Shown here one piece after another: positions 6,581 to 14,653 of a stretch of 64,000 nucleotides of DNA; the first letter of the stretch is position 1; every line of letters starts with the position of its first letter. A program made the translations under genes and the position numbers. A model generated the notes under the pieces. It saw only the letters and a list, made by a program, of their open reading frames with translations, was not told the DNA's origin and made no database searches. Origin of the DNA: Patescibacteria group bacterium (GTDB lineage Bacteria; Patescibacteriota; Microgenomatia; UBA8517). The DNA is taken from the NCBI GenBank assembly GCA_035549555.1, contig DASZQR010000010.1:248001-312000 (forward strand), read 5' to 3'.

Positions 6581-6904
6581 ATGAAAAATTTCCAATCAAA
6601 ATATTTTTTCATTTCACTGTTTTTCAGTATTTTATTTTTTTTATCTATTTTTACTTATAATTTTGAAGAAAACATTCATAATTTCAACTTTTCCCTTTAT
6701 GGATTATTAAGTAGTATTTTTGTTGCATCCCCTATTGCAGGTTTTATTTTCCTTCTCATCGGCATTAAAAATAATCTAAAAAAGAATCTAAAGAGGAAAG
6801 AAATTATTATTGTTGTATTAACTTTTGTTTTATTAATTATTCCAATATTAGCACTTCTGCTTTTAATTTTATTAGCTGCAATGGGTTTTGGGCCACCTTC
6901 TTAA
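6581..6904 (+). CDS. Three-helix membrane protein starting directly after tRNA-Gly
   Basis: 107 residues (MKNFQSKYFF...). Three hydrophobic segments at about 8-26, 38-62 and 75-102 with a basic loop KNNLKKNLKRKE between the second and third, so the loop should face the cytoplasm. No named family recognised. The ATG is 1 nt after the encoded CCA of tRNA-Gly; an in-frame upstream GTG/ATG would lie inside the tRNA and is rejected. Processing of the tRNA 3' end would leave an mRNA with almost no leader. It overlaps the convergent GTPase gene by 4 bp. Confidence 0.65.
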   Translation: MKNFQSKYFFISLFFSILFFLSIFTYNFEENIHNFNFSLYGLLSSIFVASPIAGFIFLLIGIKNNLKKNLKRKEIIIVVLTFVLLIIPILALLLLILLAAMGFGPPS

Positions 6905-7992
6905 ATAAATCTTATTTTCATTCCATCAACCACTTTTATAGTCAGACTTACTTCCTGTCCTTCAAATTTTGCAGCTTTTCCATAAATCTTTGCAGCAGTC
7001 TTTCCTTCTAAAAATTTATCCCCAATACTTTCCCCAAGCTCCTGTAAAGTTATTCCATTTTTTACTATTTTTATTTCGTCAAATTCTTCATTTGCTTTGT
7101 TAAATAAAAAAACATTTATAAAGTTTAATTTTTCCCAGACTTTTTGTCTCATTTCTTCAATTCCGGTATTTTTATCAGCAGAAATTCTAAGTATTCTTGT
7201 ATCTATTTTTTCATTTTCTTTTTTATCCAAAGTATCACTTTTATTAACTACATAAATTGCTGGAATATAAACTCTATTTTTAGAAAATGCATCAATCAAG
7301 CGTTCCATTGTTAATTTTTCGTTAACTGTTATTTCTCCATTTTTGATTCCAAATTCCGTCGCAACTTCTTTAACAGTTTCTTTATCCAAATCCTGTTTTA
7401 GATTTGTATGTACATAAAGCCCGCCATTAGTTTTCTTTTCAATTTTTATTTGTGGTTTGATTTTGTTTATCCTTATTCCCGCTTGCTCTAATTCTTTCAC
7501 AAGTTTTTTGAAAAAATCTAATCTATCTGGGTCAGTCATGAAAACAATTAAATCGCAGTTTCTCGCTACTGCCAAAACTTCTTTCCCTCTTCCTTTTCCT
7601 TCCTGTGCTCCTTCAATTAATCCTGGGACATCAAGAATTTGTATTTTTGCATTTTTATAATCCATCATTCCAGGGATGACAGTTAAAGTTGTAAAGGCAT
7701 AAGCTGCAACTTTGCTTTCAGCATTTGTGAGTAAATTAAGAAGCGTGGATTTTCCAGCAGACGGCGGCCCAACAAGTACAACAGTTGCATCTCCTTGTTT
7801 TTTTACAGCATATCCTCCCCCGCCTCCGCCTTTTGCTCCGCTTGGAGATTCCAATTTTTCCTCCAAAATCGCAAGCTTTGCCCGAAGCCGGCCAATATGA
7901 TGATCAGTTCCTTTGTGATGTGGCAAATCGCGAAGTTCTTTTTCAACTCGCTTGATCTGCATTTTGACTACATCTTCTTTAGCCATTCCCAT
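6901..7992 (-). CDS. DRG-type GTPase with C-terminal TGS domain
   Basis: 363 residues with the DRG order: N-terminal helical hairpin (IKRVEKELRDLPHHKGTDHHIGRLRAKLA), Gly-rich linker GGGGGG, G1 GPPSAGKS at about 75-82, G2/G3 with AAYAFTTLTVIPG and DVPGLIEGAQEGKGRG, an S5D2L-like insert around RINKIKPQIKIEKKTNGGLYV, G4 NKSD near residue 250, and a TGS-like beta module from about 300 to the end. DRG (Rbg) proteins are translation-associated GTPases typical of archaea and eukaryotes. TATAAT at 8004-7999 lies 6 nt before the ATG at 7992, which supports this start and a leaderless mRNA. Confidence 0.9.
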   Translation of the reverse strand: MGMAKEDVVKMQIKRVEKELRDLPHHKGTDHHIGRLRAKLAILEEKLESPSGAKGGGGGGYAVKKQGDATVVLVGPPSAGKSTLLNLLTNAESKVAAYAFTTLTVIPGMMDYKNAKIQILDVPGLIEGAQEGKGRGKEVLAVARNCDLIVFMTDPDRLDFFKKLVKELEQAGIRINKIKPQIKIEKKTNGGLYVHTNLKQDLDKETVKEVATEFGIKNGEITVNEKLTMERLIDAFSKNRVYIPAIYVVNKSDTLDKKENEKIDTRILRISADKNTGIEEMRQKVWEKLNFINVFLFNKANEEFDEIKIVKNGITLQELGESIGDKFLEGKTAAKIYGKAAKFEGQEVSLTIKVVDGMKIRFI

Positions 7993-7998
7993 ACGTGA

Positions 7999-8004
7999 AT
8001 TATA
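7999..8004 (-). promoter_or_regulatory. -10 box of the DRG-type GTPase gene
   Basis: TATAAT on the minus strand, 6 nt before the ATG at 7992. A transcript starting 6-7 nt downstream would begin at the start codon. Confidence 0.5.
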
Positions 8005-8014
8005 CAGAATTTGA

Positions 8015-8020
8015 TATAAT
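8015..8020 (+). promoter_or_regulatory. -10 box of tRNA-Arg
   Basis: TATAAT ending 9 nt before the first base of tRNA-Arg, so the primary transcript carries almost no leader, unlike tRNA-Phe and the two tRNA-Gly genes. Confidence 0.5.
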
Positions 8021-8029
8021 TATGCCTAA

Positions 8030-8101
8030 GCACCTGTAGCTCAACGGATAGAGTACTTGTCTTCGGAACAAGTGATGAGGGTTCGATTCCCCCCAGGTGC
8101 A
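8030..8101 (+). tRNA. tRNA-Arg(TCG)
   Basis: Acceptor GCACCTG/CAGGTGC, anticodon arm CTTGT-CTTCGGA-ACAAG (TCG), T-arm GAGGG-TTCGATT-CCCCC with one A-C mismatch, discriminator A. CCA is not encoded. An acetyltransferase start codon lies 1 nt after the discriminator base. Confidence 0.9.
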
Positions 8102-8102
8102 C

Positions 8103-8543
8103 ATGGTAGAGATAAAAATTGAACCAATTACTCAAAAGGCGCTACCTGATTATCTACTGTGGTTTAATGATGAAGAAGTTAGAAAATATCTTTACTCAAC
8201 AACTCCAAGAACCGAAGCAGAAATTAGTCTGTGGCTTGATAGTTTACAAAATAATTCATTTTATTATTGTTCAATCTTCCACAAAGGAAGGAATATTGGT
8301 CATGTTGGTTTAAGAGATTTTGATAACGACCACCACTCTGTCGAAATTAGTTATGTGATAGGGGCTAAAGAATTATGGAATAAAGGAATTGCTACAGAAG
8401 CTGTTCATCAAATTATAAAAACAGCTAAAGACAAATTTAAAGTTACACAAATCACAGCTTCAGGGGTAACGAACCCTGCAAGCTGGCGTGTACTTGAGAA
8501 ATGTGGATTTCAAAGATTTGAAAATAACTTTCTTCTAGATTAA
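8103..8543 (+). CDS. GNAT family N-acetyltransferase (RimJ/RimL-like)
   Basis: 146 residues (MVEIKIEPITQKALPDYLLWFNDEEVRKYL...). The RimJ/RimL-type layout is clear: N-terminal DYLLWFNDEEVRKYL, strand IGHVGLRDFD, the acetyl-CoA-binding IGAKELWNKGIATEAV (Q/RxxGxG/A loop variant WNKGIA), and the C-terminal NPASWRVLEKCGFQRFE. It transfers an acetyl group to a protein N-terminus or a small amine; the substrate is unknown. The ATG follows tRNA-Arg by 1 nt, so it is probably expressed from the tRNA promoter; a GTG at 8097 lies inside the tRNA and is rejected. Confidence 0.88.
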   Translation: MVEIKIEPITQKALPDYLLWFNDEEVRKYLYSTTPRTEAEISLWLDSLQNNSFYYCSIFHKGRNIGHVGLRDFDNDHHSVEISYVIGAKELWNKGIATEAVHQIIKTAKDKFKVTQITASGVTNPASWRVLEKCGFQRFENNFLLD

Positions 8544-8553
8544 AATATCAACA

Positions 8554-8781
8554 ATGGAATTTGGAAAAGAAATAGACGAATTTGGTTTATTAACAGATAA
8601 ATTTACAAAAAAAAGAGAGCGTGTTCTTTTAGAAATAGAACATCTATCTTATTTGATTGAAAATACAACTGTAAGGCATGCAAAACAACAAAGACGTGAA
8701 CAAAAACTTAAAAGACTTTTATCTTGTACTGCTTATAAAGATTCAGTTCTTGTCCGTGTTTCTAGAGCCCTTACTCGCTGA
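8554..8781 (+). CDS. Unassigned 75-aa helical protein
   Basis: Basic, helix-forming protein (EIDEFGLLTDKFTKKRERVLLEIEHLSYLIENTTVRHAKQQ) with heptad-like spacing over residues 10-45 and an Arg/Lys-rich second half. It follows the acetyltransferase by 10 bp and is probably in the same transcript. No family recognised. Confidence 0.45.
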   Translation: MEFGKEIDEFGLLTDKFTKKRERVLLEIEHLSYLIENTTVRHAKQQRREQKLKRLLSCTAYKDSVLVRVSRALTR

Positions 8782-8790
8782 TTCCCCTTC

Positions 8791-8820
8791 TTGACATACC
8801 TCATCCTTTAGTAATATTTT
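8791..8820 (+). promoter_or_regulatory. Promoter of pyrG
   Basis: TTGACA (8791-8796), 18-nt spacer, TATTTT (8815-8820), 10 nt before the GTG start at 8831: short or absent leader. Confidence 0.5.
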
Positions 8821-8830
8821 AATTATGTAA

Positions 8831-10507
8831 GTGAAATATATCTTCGTCAGTGGTGGCGTGGTGTCAGGCCTTGGAAAAGGCATTGTCGCAGCCTCTTTAA
8901 GTTTTCTTCTGAAATCTCGCGGCTTCAAAGTAACACCTGTAAAAATAGATATGTATTTAAATGTGGACGCTGGGACAATTCGCCCACAAGAGCACGGCGA
9001 AGTTTTTGTAACCCATGATGGAATAGAAACAGATGAAGATTTGGGCCATTACGAAAGATTTCTTCATGAAAATTTAAATCGCAGCAATTACATCACAACT
9101 GGTCAAATTTACAAAGAAGTCATAGAACGCGAGCGTGCCTTTGGTTATGACGGTGAGGATGTCGAGGCAATCCCTCATGTAACCGATGAAATAATAAGGC
9201 GTATTAAATTAGCTGGCGAAAATCATAAAGCAGACATTACGTTAATTGAATTAGGCGGGACAGTCGGCGAATACCAAAACGGAATTTTCTATGAAGCTTC
9301 GCGTATTTTGAAATTAAAAAATCCACATGATGTTATCCATGTTCATGTTACCTACATTCCTTATTTAGCAAATATCGGTGAGCTAAAAAGTAAGCCAGCG
9401 CAAACGTCAGTCCACATTTTAAACGGTATGGGAATTCAGCCAGATATAATAATTGCAAGAAGCGAAAACAAAATTGACCAGCGCCGCCTCGACCGCCTGG
9501 CATTGTTTTGTAACATTGAGCCCACTCAGATTTTTTCTTCGCCAAATCTGAATACAATTTACCAAGTCCCTCTTCTTTTTCATCAACAAAATCACCATTT
9601 AGCATCGACTTGCATTACTTTACTGGGGCTTAAAAACAAAAAACATAAAGATTTAAAGAATTGGCAGACAATGACAAAAAGAGCACTTAAAGTCTGGCCC
9701 AAAAAAGTAAAAATTGCGGTTGTGGGTAAATATTTTGCTACAGGTGATTATAAATTAGTAGATTCATATGTTTCAGTAGTTGAATCAATTCGCCACGCTT
9801 CATGGTTTCTCGGAGTTACACCGGAACTAACCTGGATAGATAGTGAAGAAATAGAAAAGAAGGGTGACAAAATTTTAAAAGATTTTGAAGGAATCATCGT
9901 TCCCCAAGGCTGGGGAAGCCGTGGGACGCAAGGGAAAATTGATGCTGCAAAGTTTGCAAGGGAAAATAAAATTCCTTACTTAGGACTATGCTTTGGTATG
10001 CAAATGGCAACGATAGAATTTGCAAGAAACGTTCTTAAATATAACGATGCGAACACAACAGAGGCAAATCCAAAAACATTGCACCCGGTAATTCACGTAA
10101 TGAAAGATCAACAGGCATATTTAGACAAACACCAATATGGTGGCACTATTCGCCTTGGGGCATGGCCATGTGTTTTAAAGGAAAAAACAATACTTTCAAA
10201 ACTATATAAAAACTATGACGACAATCCAATTTCGCCATGGACGTTTGACCGGGAAGGTAAAAAAGCAAAAAGGGTTATTTATGAAAGACATCGCCACAGA
10301 TATGAATTTAATAATGAATATAAAACTGATTTTGAAAAAGCTGGCTTTATAATTTCTGGCACTTCTCCAGACGGGAAATTGGTAGAGGCAATCGAATTAA
10401 AAGACCACCCCTTTTTTGTCGGTACCCAATATCATCCTGAATATATTAGCCGTCCTCTCACTCCCCACCCAGTCTTCATTGGATTTTTAAAAGCTATTAC
10501 GAAGTAA
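8831..10507 (+). CDS. pyrG: CTP synthase
   Basis: 558 residues. Converts UTP, ATP and glutamine to CTP, the last step of pyrimidine nucleotide synthesis. The N-terminal synthetase domain has VSGGVVSGLGKGIVAASL (P-loop) and KIDMYLNVDAGTIRPQEHGEVFV; the C-terminal class I amidotransferase domain has the nucleophile in GLCFGMQMA and the His-Glu pair in QYHPEYISRP. Length is normal. The start is GTG at 8831 right before the conserved KYIFVSGG; an ATG just upstream runs into TAA. The gene overlaps the convergent gene at 10487 by 21 bp. Confidence 0.97.
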   Translation: MKYIFVSGGVVSGLGKGIVAASLSFLLKSRGFKVTPVKIDMYLNVDAGTIRPQEHGEVFVTHDGIETDEDLGHYERFLHENLNRSNYITTGQIYKEVIERERAFGYDGEDVEAIPHVTDEIIRRIKLAGENHKADITLIELGGTVGEYQNGIFYEASRILKLKNPHDVIHVHVTYIPYLANIGELKSKPAQTSVHILNGMGIQPDIIIARSENKIDQRRLDRLALFCNIEPTQIFSSPNLNTIYQVPLLFHQQNHHLASTCITLLGLKNKKHKDLKNWQTMTKRALKVWPKKVKIAVVGKYFATGDYKLVDSYVSVVESIRHASWFLGVTPELTWIDSEEIEKKGDKILKDFEGIIVPQGWGSRGTQGKIDAAKFARENKIPYLGLCFGMQMATIEFARNVLKYNDANTTEANPKTLHPVIHVMKDQQAYLDKHQYGGTIRLGAWPCVLKEKTILSKLYKNYDDNPISPWTFDREGKKAKRVIYERHRHRYEFNNEYKTDFEKAGFIISGTSPDGKLVEAIELKDHPFFVGTQYHPEYISRPLTPHPVFIGFLKAITK

Positions 10508-10948
10508 TGTAATCATTGTACGTCTTTGATCAAGATTTGACGATTCATATCTTATTAATGTTTGAACAACATATGGAGGTATTAAGTAAGTGCGATGAGA
10601 ATCTTGAATTATTACTTTCAGAAATTTATCTTTCCAGTCAGGATACAATAAACCTAAGTGTTTATAGGTTGCTGGTTTTGACATACATATTTTCTCGGGC
10701 AAATCAACAGAAAGTACATAACCTCTTTCTATGTATAATGGCAAATCCTCATTATTTATAATCTTTAAATATCCCCTTACTCGGTATAAAAATTCTTCAT
10801 ATCTAATTTTACTTTCCTCATCCATTTCTGGTTTATCAGGCAATTCAAGATTGAGTTCACGACGAACCATACCAAAAGTTCTCTGTGTGACACGAAGATC
10901 ATTTATCACTCGTTCAACTTGCACGATTCTTTCAGATACTACTGGCAT
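10487..10948 (-). CDS. Unassigned 153-aa protein
   Basis: No family recognised. The first part is helical and charged (VQVERVINDLRVTQRTFGMVRRELNLELPDKPEMDEE), the middle contains CMSKPATYKHLGLLYPDW, which might be a helix-turn-helix, and the end LRYESSNLDQRRTM is basic. It converges on and overlaps pyrG by 21 bp. A regulatory DNA-binding role is possible but not shown. Confidence 0.5.
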   Translation of the reverse strand: MPVVSERIVQVERVINDLRVTQRTFGMVRRELNLELPDKPEMDEESKIRYEEFLYRVRGYLKIINNEDLPLYIERGYVLSVDLPEKICMSKPATYKHLGLLYPDWKDKFLKVIIQDSHRTYLIPPYVVQTLIRYESSNLDQRRTMITLLRNSF

Positions 10949-10987
10949 TTTGCGTTATTTTATCAGAATGTTAAAATATAGCTATTC

Positions 10988-11071
10988 GCCGAGGTGGTGG
11001 AATGGCAGACACACGGGCCTTAAGAGCCCGCGAATGCATAATTCGTGAGGGTTCGAGTCCCTCTCTCGGCA
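10988..11071 (+). tRNA. tRNA-Leu(TAA)
   Basis: 84 nt with a long variable arm. Acceptor GCCGAGG/TCTCGGC (one G-T), anticodon arm CGGGC-CTTAAGA-GCCCG (TAA), variable stem CGAAT..ATTCG, T-arm GAGGG-TTCGAGT-CCCTC, discriminator A, no CCA. It is not interrupted by an intron, although tRNA-Leu(TAA) is a common intron site. Confidence 0.93.
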
Positions 11072-11082
11072 CTAGAGGAGAC

Positions 11083-11167
11083 GCTAGGTTCCCTAAAGTC
11101 AATAATAGCTTGATATATCGAGCTAAATTTTATTTTGTTTAGCTCAAACCCCTCTTTATAACCTAGC
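11083..11167. other. Structured non-coding segment after tRNA-Leu
   Basis: GCTAGGTT (11083-11090) is a perfect inverted repeat of AACCTAGC (11160-11167), and the enclosed segment has its own 7-bp hairpin GAGCTAA/TTAGCTC (11120-11126 and 11139-11145). The closed 85-nt unit could be a small RNA or the 3' end of the tRNA-Leu transcript. No T-tract makes it a clear terminator and no known RNA family was recognised on either strand. Confidence 0.4.
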
Positions 11168-11230
11168 CTTAAAATTTGTAACGAAAAGACAAGACTTGAA
11201 CCACCTTGTTTACAAAAAATCGAGTGAAAG

Positions 11231-12031
11231 TTACTGGAGCTTACAGGATCCGCCACTTCTCATTTGCCTTTGAAAATGTCTGTCATACGTTAAACCTCGA
11301 AGTGCATAAGAGGCTTTTGCATATGGATCTAAACGGGCTTCGTTCTCCTCAAGCAGTTTTTCAAAATCACCTTCGGACAACTTTGCTAGTTGATCGACTA
11401 TGTATTTATTAAAATCAATTTGTTCTTGAGATGGATGGTACGATAAAAAGGATTCGTATCGGGTTTGCGCAAGTAATAGAAATAATTCTGGATGATCCTT
11501 TTCGGCTTTATCAACTGCTTGGAGGCCATAAAACTTTGTTAGGTCTTCAACCCAATTTTCAACGTACTGAGGATATCTTCGAGAATAATCAGTGAAGGTC
11601 CTAAATAATTCTTCAGGTTTCCCCGCAGCAACTTGAACAAGATGGTATGAAGCTTGCTGTCTAGTGCCAAAACCTTCAATAGCATTATGCTTTCTTAGAA
11701 GGTCATGGATTTGAGCAGTAAGTTCACTCATTTCTGGATCATATGCCGGAGTTTGATAATCTGGCGTTTTAAGGGTTAGTAATAACCGTTGACAAACATC
11801 ATCGATATCATCAGAGGGAAATACAGTAGTCCATGGAATGTCAGTCGCACCTGTATCAAGATTTTTATGCACAGCACATGCTACTTCTATTTTTGTTTTT
11901 GGATCTACGCCTGCAAATATAGCTTCTGCTTCTTGTCCAATAGGAGTTAACCAGTCATTATTGGCCCATCGAGGATCAGAACCTAATATCCTCCAAACAC
12001 TTTCAGCTTGTTCTTTAGATCTATCTGACAT
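11231..12031 (-). CDS. Unassigned 266-aa protein
   Basis: Starts MSDRSKEQAESVWRILGSD. A promoter on the minus strand, TTGATT (12073-12068), 17 nt, TACAAT (12050-12045), places the transcript start between the upstream TTG/ATG codons and the ATG at 12031, which is why the longer frame is not used. The protein is soluble, mixed alpha/beta and acidic, with HDLLRKHNAIEGFGTRQQASYHLVQVAAGK in the middle and helices to the end. I recognise no family or catalytic motif. It stands alone between tRNA-Leu and the GT4 gene. Confidence 0.5.
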   Translation of the reverse strand: MSDRSKEQAESVWRILGSDPRWANNDWLTPIGQEAEAIFAGVDPKTKIEVACAVHKNLDTGATDIPWTTVFPSDDIDDVCQRLLLTLKTPDYQTPAYDPEMSELTAQIHDLLRKHNAIEGFGTRQQASYHLVQVAAGKPEELFRTFTDYSRRYPQYVENWVEDLTKFYGLQAVDKAEKDHPELFLLLAQTRYESFLSYHPSQEQIDFNKYIVDQLAKLSEGDFEKLLEENEARLDPYAKASYALRGLTYDRHFQRQMRSGGSCKLQ

Positions 12032-12160
12032 ATTAATGTGTCTAATTGTATCAATGGTGTACATAATAATCAATTGTCCATAGATTGATAGGTTTCCATT
12101 AGCCTGGTAAAATGCGAAAGAAGAGGAAGAAATGGTTCAAAATAAGAATCGTCTTCCGCA

Positions 12161-14341
12161 CTACACAATTTCTTCAATTTTTAATCTTGCAAGCAAATAA
12201 GACAAAAGTGATTCTGCTCCCTGATTATGATTAACTCCTGAAGGAGTAATGGCATCAAACGAGCTGCCATCGGTGTAGTCATACATGCTATACCCGAGCA
12301 TATTATTTCCCAAAAACCAACTGAAACATTGAAAGGCAAGATGTGAATATTTAGGGTCTTTTAAACATCTCCAAGCTGTTGTAAGGGCAAGCACCATGCT
12401 GGCGGGGTCTTCTGGCTGCTGGTCAAAATGGGCTCTAGCCTTTCTTTTTTTAAACCATCCGTTTTGCCCAATTGGAAAATACAGATCATTTATAAAAGTA
12501 TGCTTAATCAAAAACCCAAGCGCTTTCTCGCCCACTTCCAGAAACTCTCGATTATCAAGCAAACATCCGGCAAGCAATAAACTTTCAGGAATTATTGCAT
12601 TAGAATATGTCAATTCGTGCTCAAACCAATGCCAATGTTCGCTTGTTTTATCATAAAAAGCATTGACCATGTGTTCTGCATGTTTTTTAATAATTTCTGT
12701 AAACGGATGATTTTTATTTCCGTTTACAATATTACATAATGCTTTTATCGTAAACGCCCGGCTCCTTAAATGTGTCACATCAATTGCCTTTAAGCTTATT
12801 TTTTTCCAAATTTTATTTGCATCGCGCCTGATGTTTGCTGGAATTTTTTCGTTAGTAATTACTTCGCTAAGGGCCCACAAAGTCCTTGCATAAGTATCTT
12901 GCAAATCCTCCAGATTATTTTGTTCTGTCGCCATATGTTCTGGATAATCAATATAATTTAAAAGTTTATCGCCTTCTATACAGTGCTCAATAAATTTAAT
13001 ATATTTTGCTAATTCTTTGGTAACAATTCTTTTTTGTCCTTTTTTGATTAATAAACTGCAGGCAACAGCAGCTCTTGCATTATCATCAAGCGTATATCCA
13101 AACTCGCTGTCCGCTTCTTTTCCTTTTGCAAACTGAAACATTCCAAAATCATCTGTCATATCAATCAAATGTTTTAAATTAATTTCCGGAATAATACTGA
13201 CATCTAAATTTTTTAAATATTCAAGGGCAACATTGCTCCAAACCATATTACGAGTGGCGTTATAAGCCCTTCGATGAATTGTGTAAAGTTTCTTTTTTTG
13301 GGAAAGAAGTTTAATTATTGCATCAGCATAAGCTTGTGGATTTTTCATTGGAACAATTTCTCCCAGATCTTTGTGTAAATATTCTTTAGCCTGAGCAAAA
13401 TCAGTGCTAACAACTGCCCTTCCTGTCCCGAGTGCATATGAAAAAGTACCACTTACAGCTTGGTTTGGAGCTAATGAAGTCGAAATGTAAATATCAGTCG
13501 CTTTAAGAAAAGTTAACAAATCATCGACAGAAAAATATTTGTCATAAAACTTTACGTGTTTTTTTAAATGAAGTTTATCCACGAGTTCATAAAGTTCGTT
13601 TCTATAACTTTCTCCTTCCTGAAGTCTAACAACTGGATGTGTTTCACCTAAAATAAGATAAACTACATCAGGAAATTGTTTAACTACTTTCGGCATAGCT
13701 TTAATCACATATTCAATTCCTTTACTTCTGCTAAGTAATCCAAAGGTTGTAAGTAAAGTTTTGTTTGTATACATTAACTTATTTTTAAAATGCCCTGGAG
13801 CTGAAAAACTTACAGGATGAATTCCGTGAGGAATAATAACAACTTTTCCAATCGCATTTTGGTAAATCGATTCAATAATTTGCCTTGAAGTTTCAGTTAA
13901 AACTACAATTCTAGTTGCATGATCTATTAATTCGCTTGTTACGTTCTGCATTTTATAAGGAGGGTCAGGAATTACAGTATGAAATGTAATTGAAATTGGC
14001 TTTTTGCATTTAGAGGTAAAAGCTAGAAGATTATCTCCAAATTCTCCGCCGTAAATTCCATATTCGTGTTGAATAACTACTGCGCTAACCGAATCATCAT
14101 TGTTTATTGTTTCTGCAAATTCACTAAAATCTTCCTTTTGAGTTTGAATAAGTTGCCAGTAAACTTCCTTTGGATATTCATATGCATCTGATTCTGAAAG
14201 ATTTAAAGCAGCAATTTTGCATTCGACGGTAGGACCTGTAAGTTTTTCAATAGAATGCACAAGGTCCTGAGTAAATGTAGCTATCCCGCACTTCCTTGGT
14301 GGGTAGGTCGATAAAAACACTAAAGTTGGTTTTTTTGTCAT
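12161..14341 (-). CDS. GT4 glycosyltransferase fused to an alpha/alpha-toroid domain
   Basis: 726 residues. Residues 1-390 are a GT-B enzyme of family GT4: N-terminal STYPPRKCGIATFTQDL with the acceptor-side Gly-rich loop, VIQHEYGIYGGEFGD, HGIHPVSF, and the donor-side LLSRSKGIEYVIKAMP and a nucleotide-sugar site around SGTFSYALGTGRAVVSTDFAQAKEYL. Residues 395-726 are helical with NARAAVACSLLIKKG, LWALSEVI and HFDQQPEDPASMVLALTTAW repeats, like the (alpha/alpha)6 toroid of glycosidases/epimerases. It probably builds and perhaps edits an alpha-linked glycan. It begins 38 nt after the 3' end of tRNA-Pro on the same strand, so the two could be one transcript. Confidence 0.8.
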   Translation of the reverse strand: MTKKPTLVFLSTYPPRKCGIATFTQDLVHSIEKLTGPTVECKIAALNLSESDAYEYPKEVYWQLIQTQKEDFSEFAETINNDDSVSAVVIQHEYGIYGGEFGDNLLAFTSKCKKPISITFHTVIPDPPYKMQNVTSELIDHATRIVVLTETSRQIIESIYQNAIGKVVIIPHGIHPVSFSAPGHFKNKLMYTNKTLLTTFGLLSRSKGIEYVIKAMPKVVKQFPDVVYLILGETHPVVRLQEGESYRNELYELVDKLHLKKHVKFYDKYFSVDDLLTFLKATDIYISTSLAPNQAVSGTFSYALGTGRAVVSTDFAQAKEYLHKDLGEIVPMKNPQAYADAIIKLLSQKKKLYTIHRRAYNATRNMVWSNVALEYLKNLDVSIIPEINLKHLIDMTDDFGMFQFAKGKEADSEFGYTLDDNARAAVACSLLIKKGQKRIVTKELAKYIKFIEHCIEGDKLLNYIDYPEHMATEQNNLEDLQDTYARTLWALSEVITNEKIPANIRRDANKIWKKISLKAIDVTHLRSRAFTIKALCNIVNGNKNHPFTEIIKKHAEHMVNAFYDKTSEHWHWFEHELTYSNAIIPESLLLAGCLLDNREFLEVGEKALGFLIKHTFINDLYFPIGQNGWFKKRKARAHFDQQPEDPASMVLALTTAWRCLKDPKYSHLAFQCFSWFLGNNMLGYSMYDYTDGSSFDAITPSGVNHNQGAESLLSYLLARLKIEEIV

Positions 14342-14379
14342 AAAAACGTATTACTCTTGCAAAAGTTAAAATTTCTTGG

Positions 14380-14452
14380 TCGGGGTGACCGGGTTCGAAC
14401 CGATGGCCTCCGCGTCCCAAACGCGGCGCTCTACCAACTGAGCCACACCCCG
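14380..14452 (-). tRNA. tRNA-Pro(TGG)
   Basis: Acceptor CGGGGTG/CACCCCG, D-arm GCTC/GAGC, anticodon arm CCGCG-TTTGGGA-CGCGG (TGG), T-arm ATCGG-TTCGAAC-CCGGT, discriminator A, no CCA. TATAAT (minus strand, 14467-14462) is 9 nt from its first base, so there is no leader. Confidence 0.94.
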
Positions 14453-14489
14453 TGAGATCCTATTATACCCCATTTTACATTCAATCTGC

Positions 14490-14571
14490 TATAATTGTGT
14501 TATCTTTTGCGAATTGCTTGCAATTCGAGAAGGAGTAACCGATTAGCGACAAATCCCGATACAATCGGGAT
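14490..14571 (+). promoter_or_regulatory. -10 box and two perfect hairpins in the long leader of tRNA-Gly(TCC)
   Basis: TATAAT at 14490-14495 would start a transcript near 14502, about 150 nt before the tRNA. Two perfect hairpins follow: CGAATTGC-TT-GCAATTCG (14510-14527) and ATCCCGAT-ACA-ATCGGGAT (14553-14571). Neither is followed by a T-tract. The leader also holds the tRNA-copy hairpin at 14597. Confidence 0.45.
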
Positions 14572-14596
14572 GAAATAGCGCTTCGTGTTACAACGT

Positions 14597-14638
14597 GCGG
14601 GTATGGTTTAATGGTAAGCACAGCTTGCACATTAAACT
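14597..14638 (+). other. Truncated 5' copy of tRNA-Gly(TCC) folded into a hairpin
   Basis: GCGGGTATGGTTTAATGGTA (14597-14616) is identical over 20 nt to the 5' end of the tRNA at 14654. It then runs into AAGC-ACA-GCTT and back through the complement: GTTTAATG-GTAAGC pairs with GCTTGC-A-CATTAAAC (14 bp plus a G-T, one bulged A). The copy lacks anticodon, variable and T regions, so it is not a tRNA gene. Confidence 0.8.
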
Positions 14639-14653
14639 TTATTCGTAATATTA

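Noticed and set aside
8097-8102. GTG start of the acetyltransferase at 8097
   Set aside because: It lies within the tRNA-Arg gene.
14597-14640. A second tRNA-Gly gene
   Set aside because: Only the first 20 bases are tRNA-like; no anticodon, variable or T regions follow, and the sequence folds as a hairpin instead.
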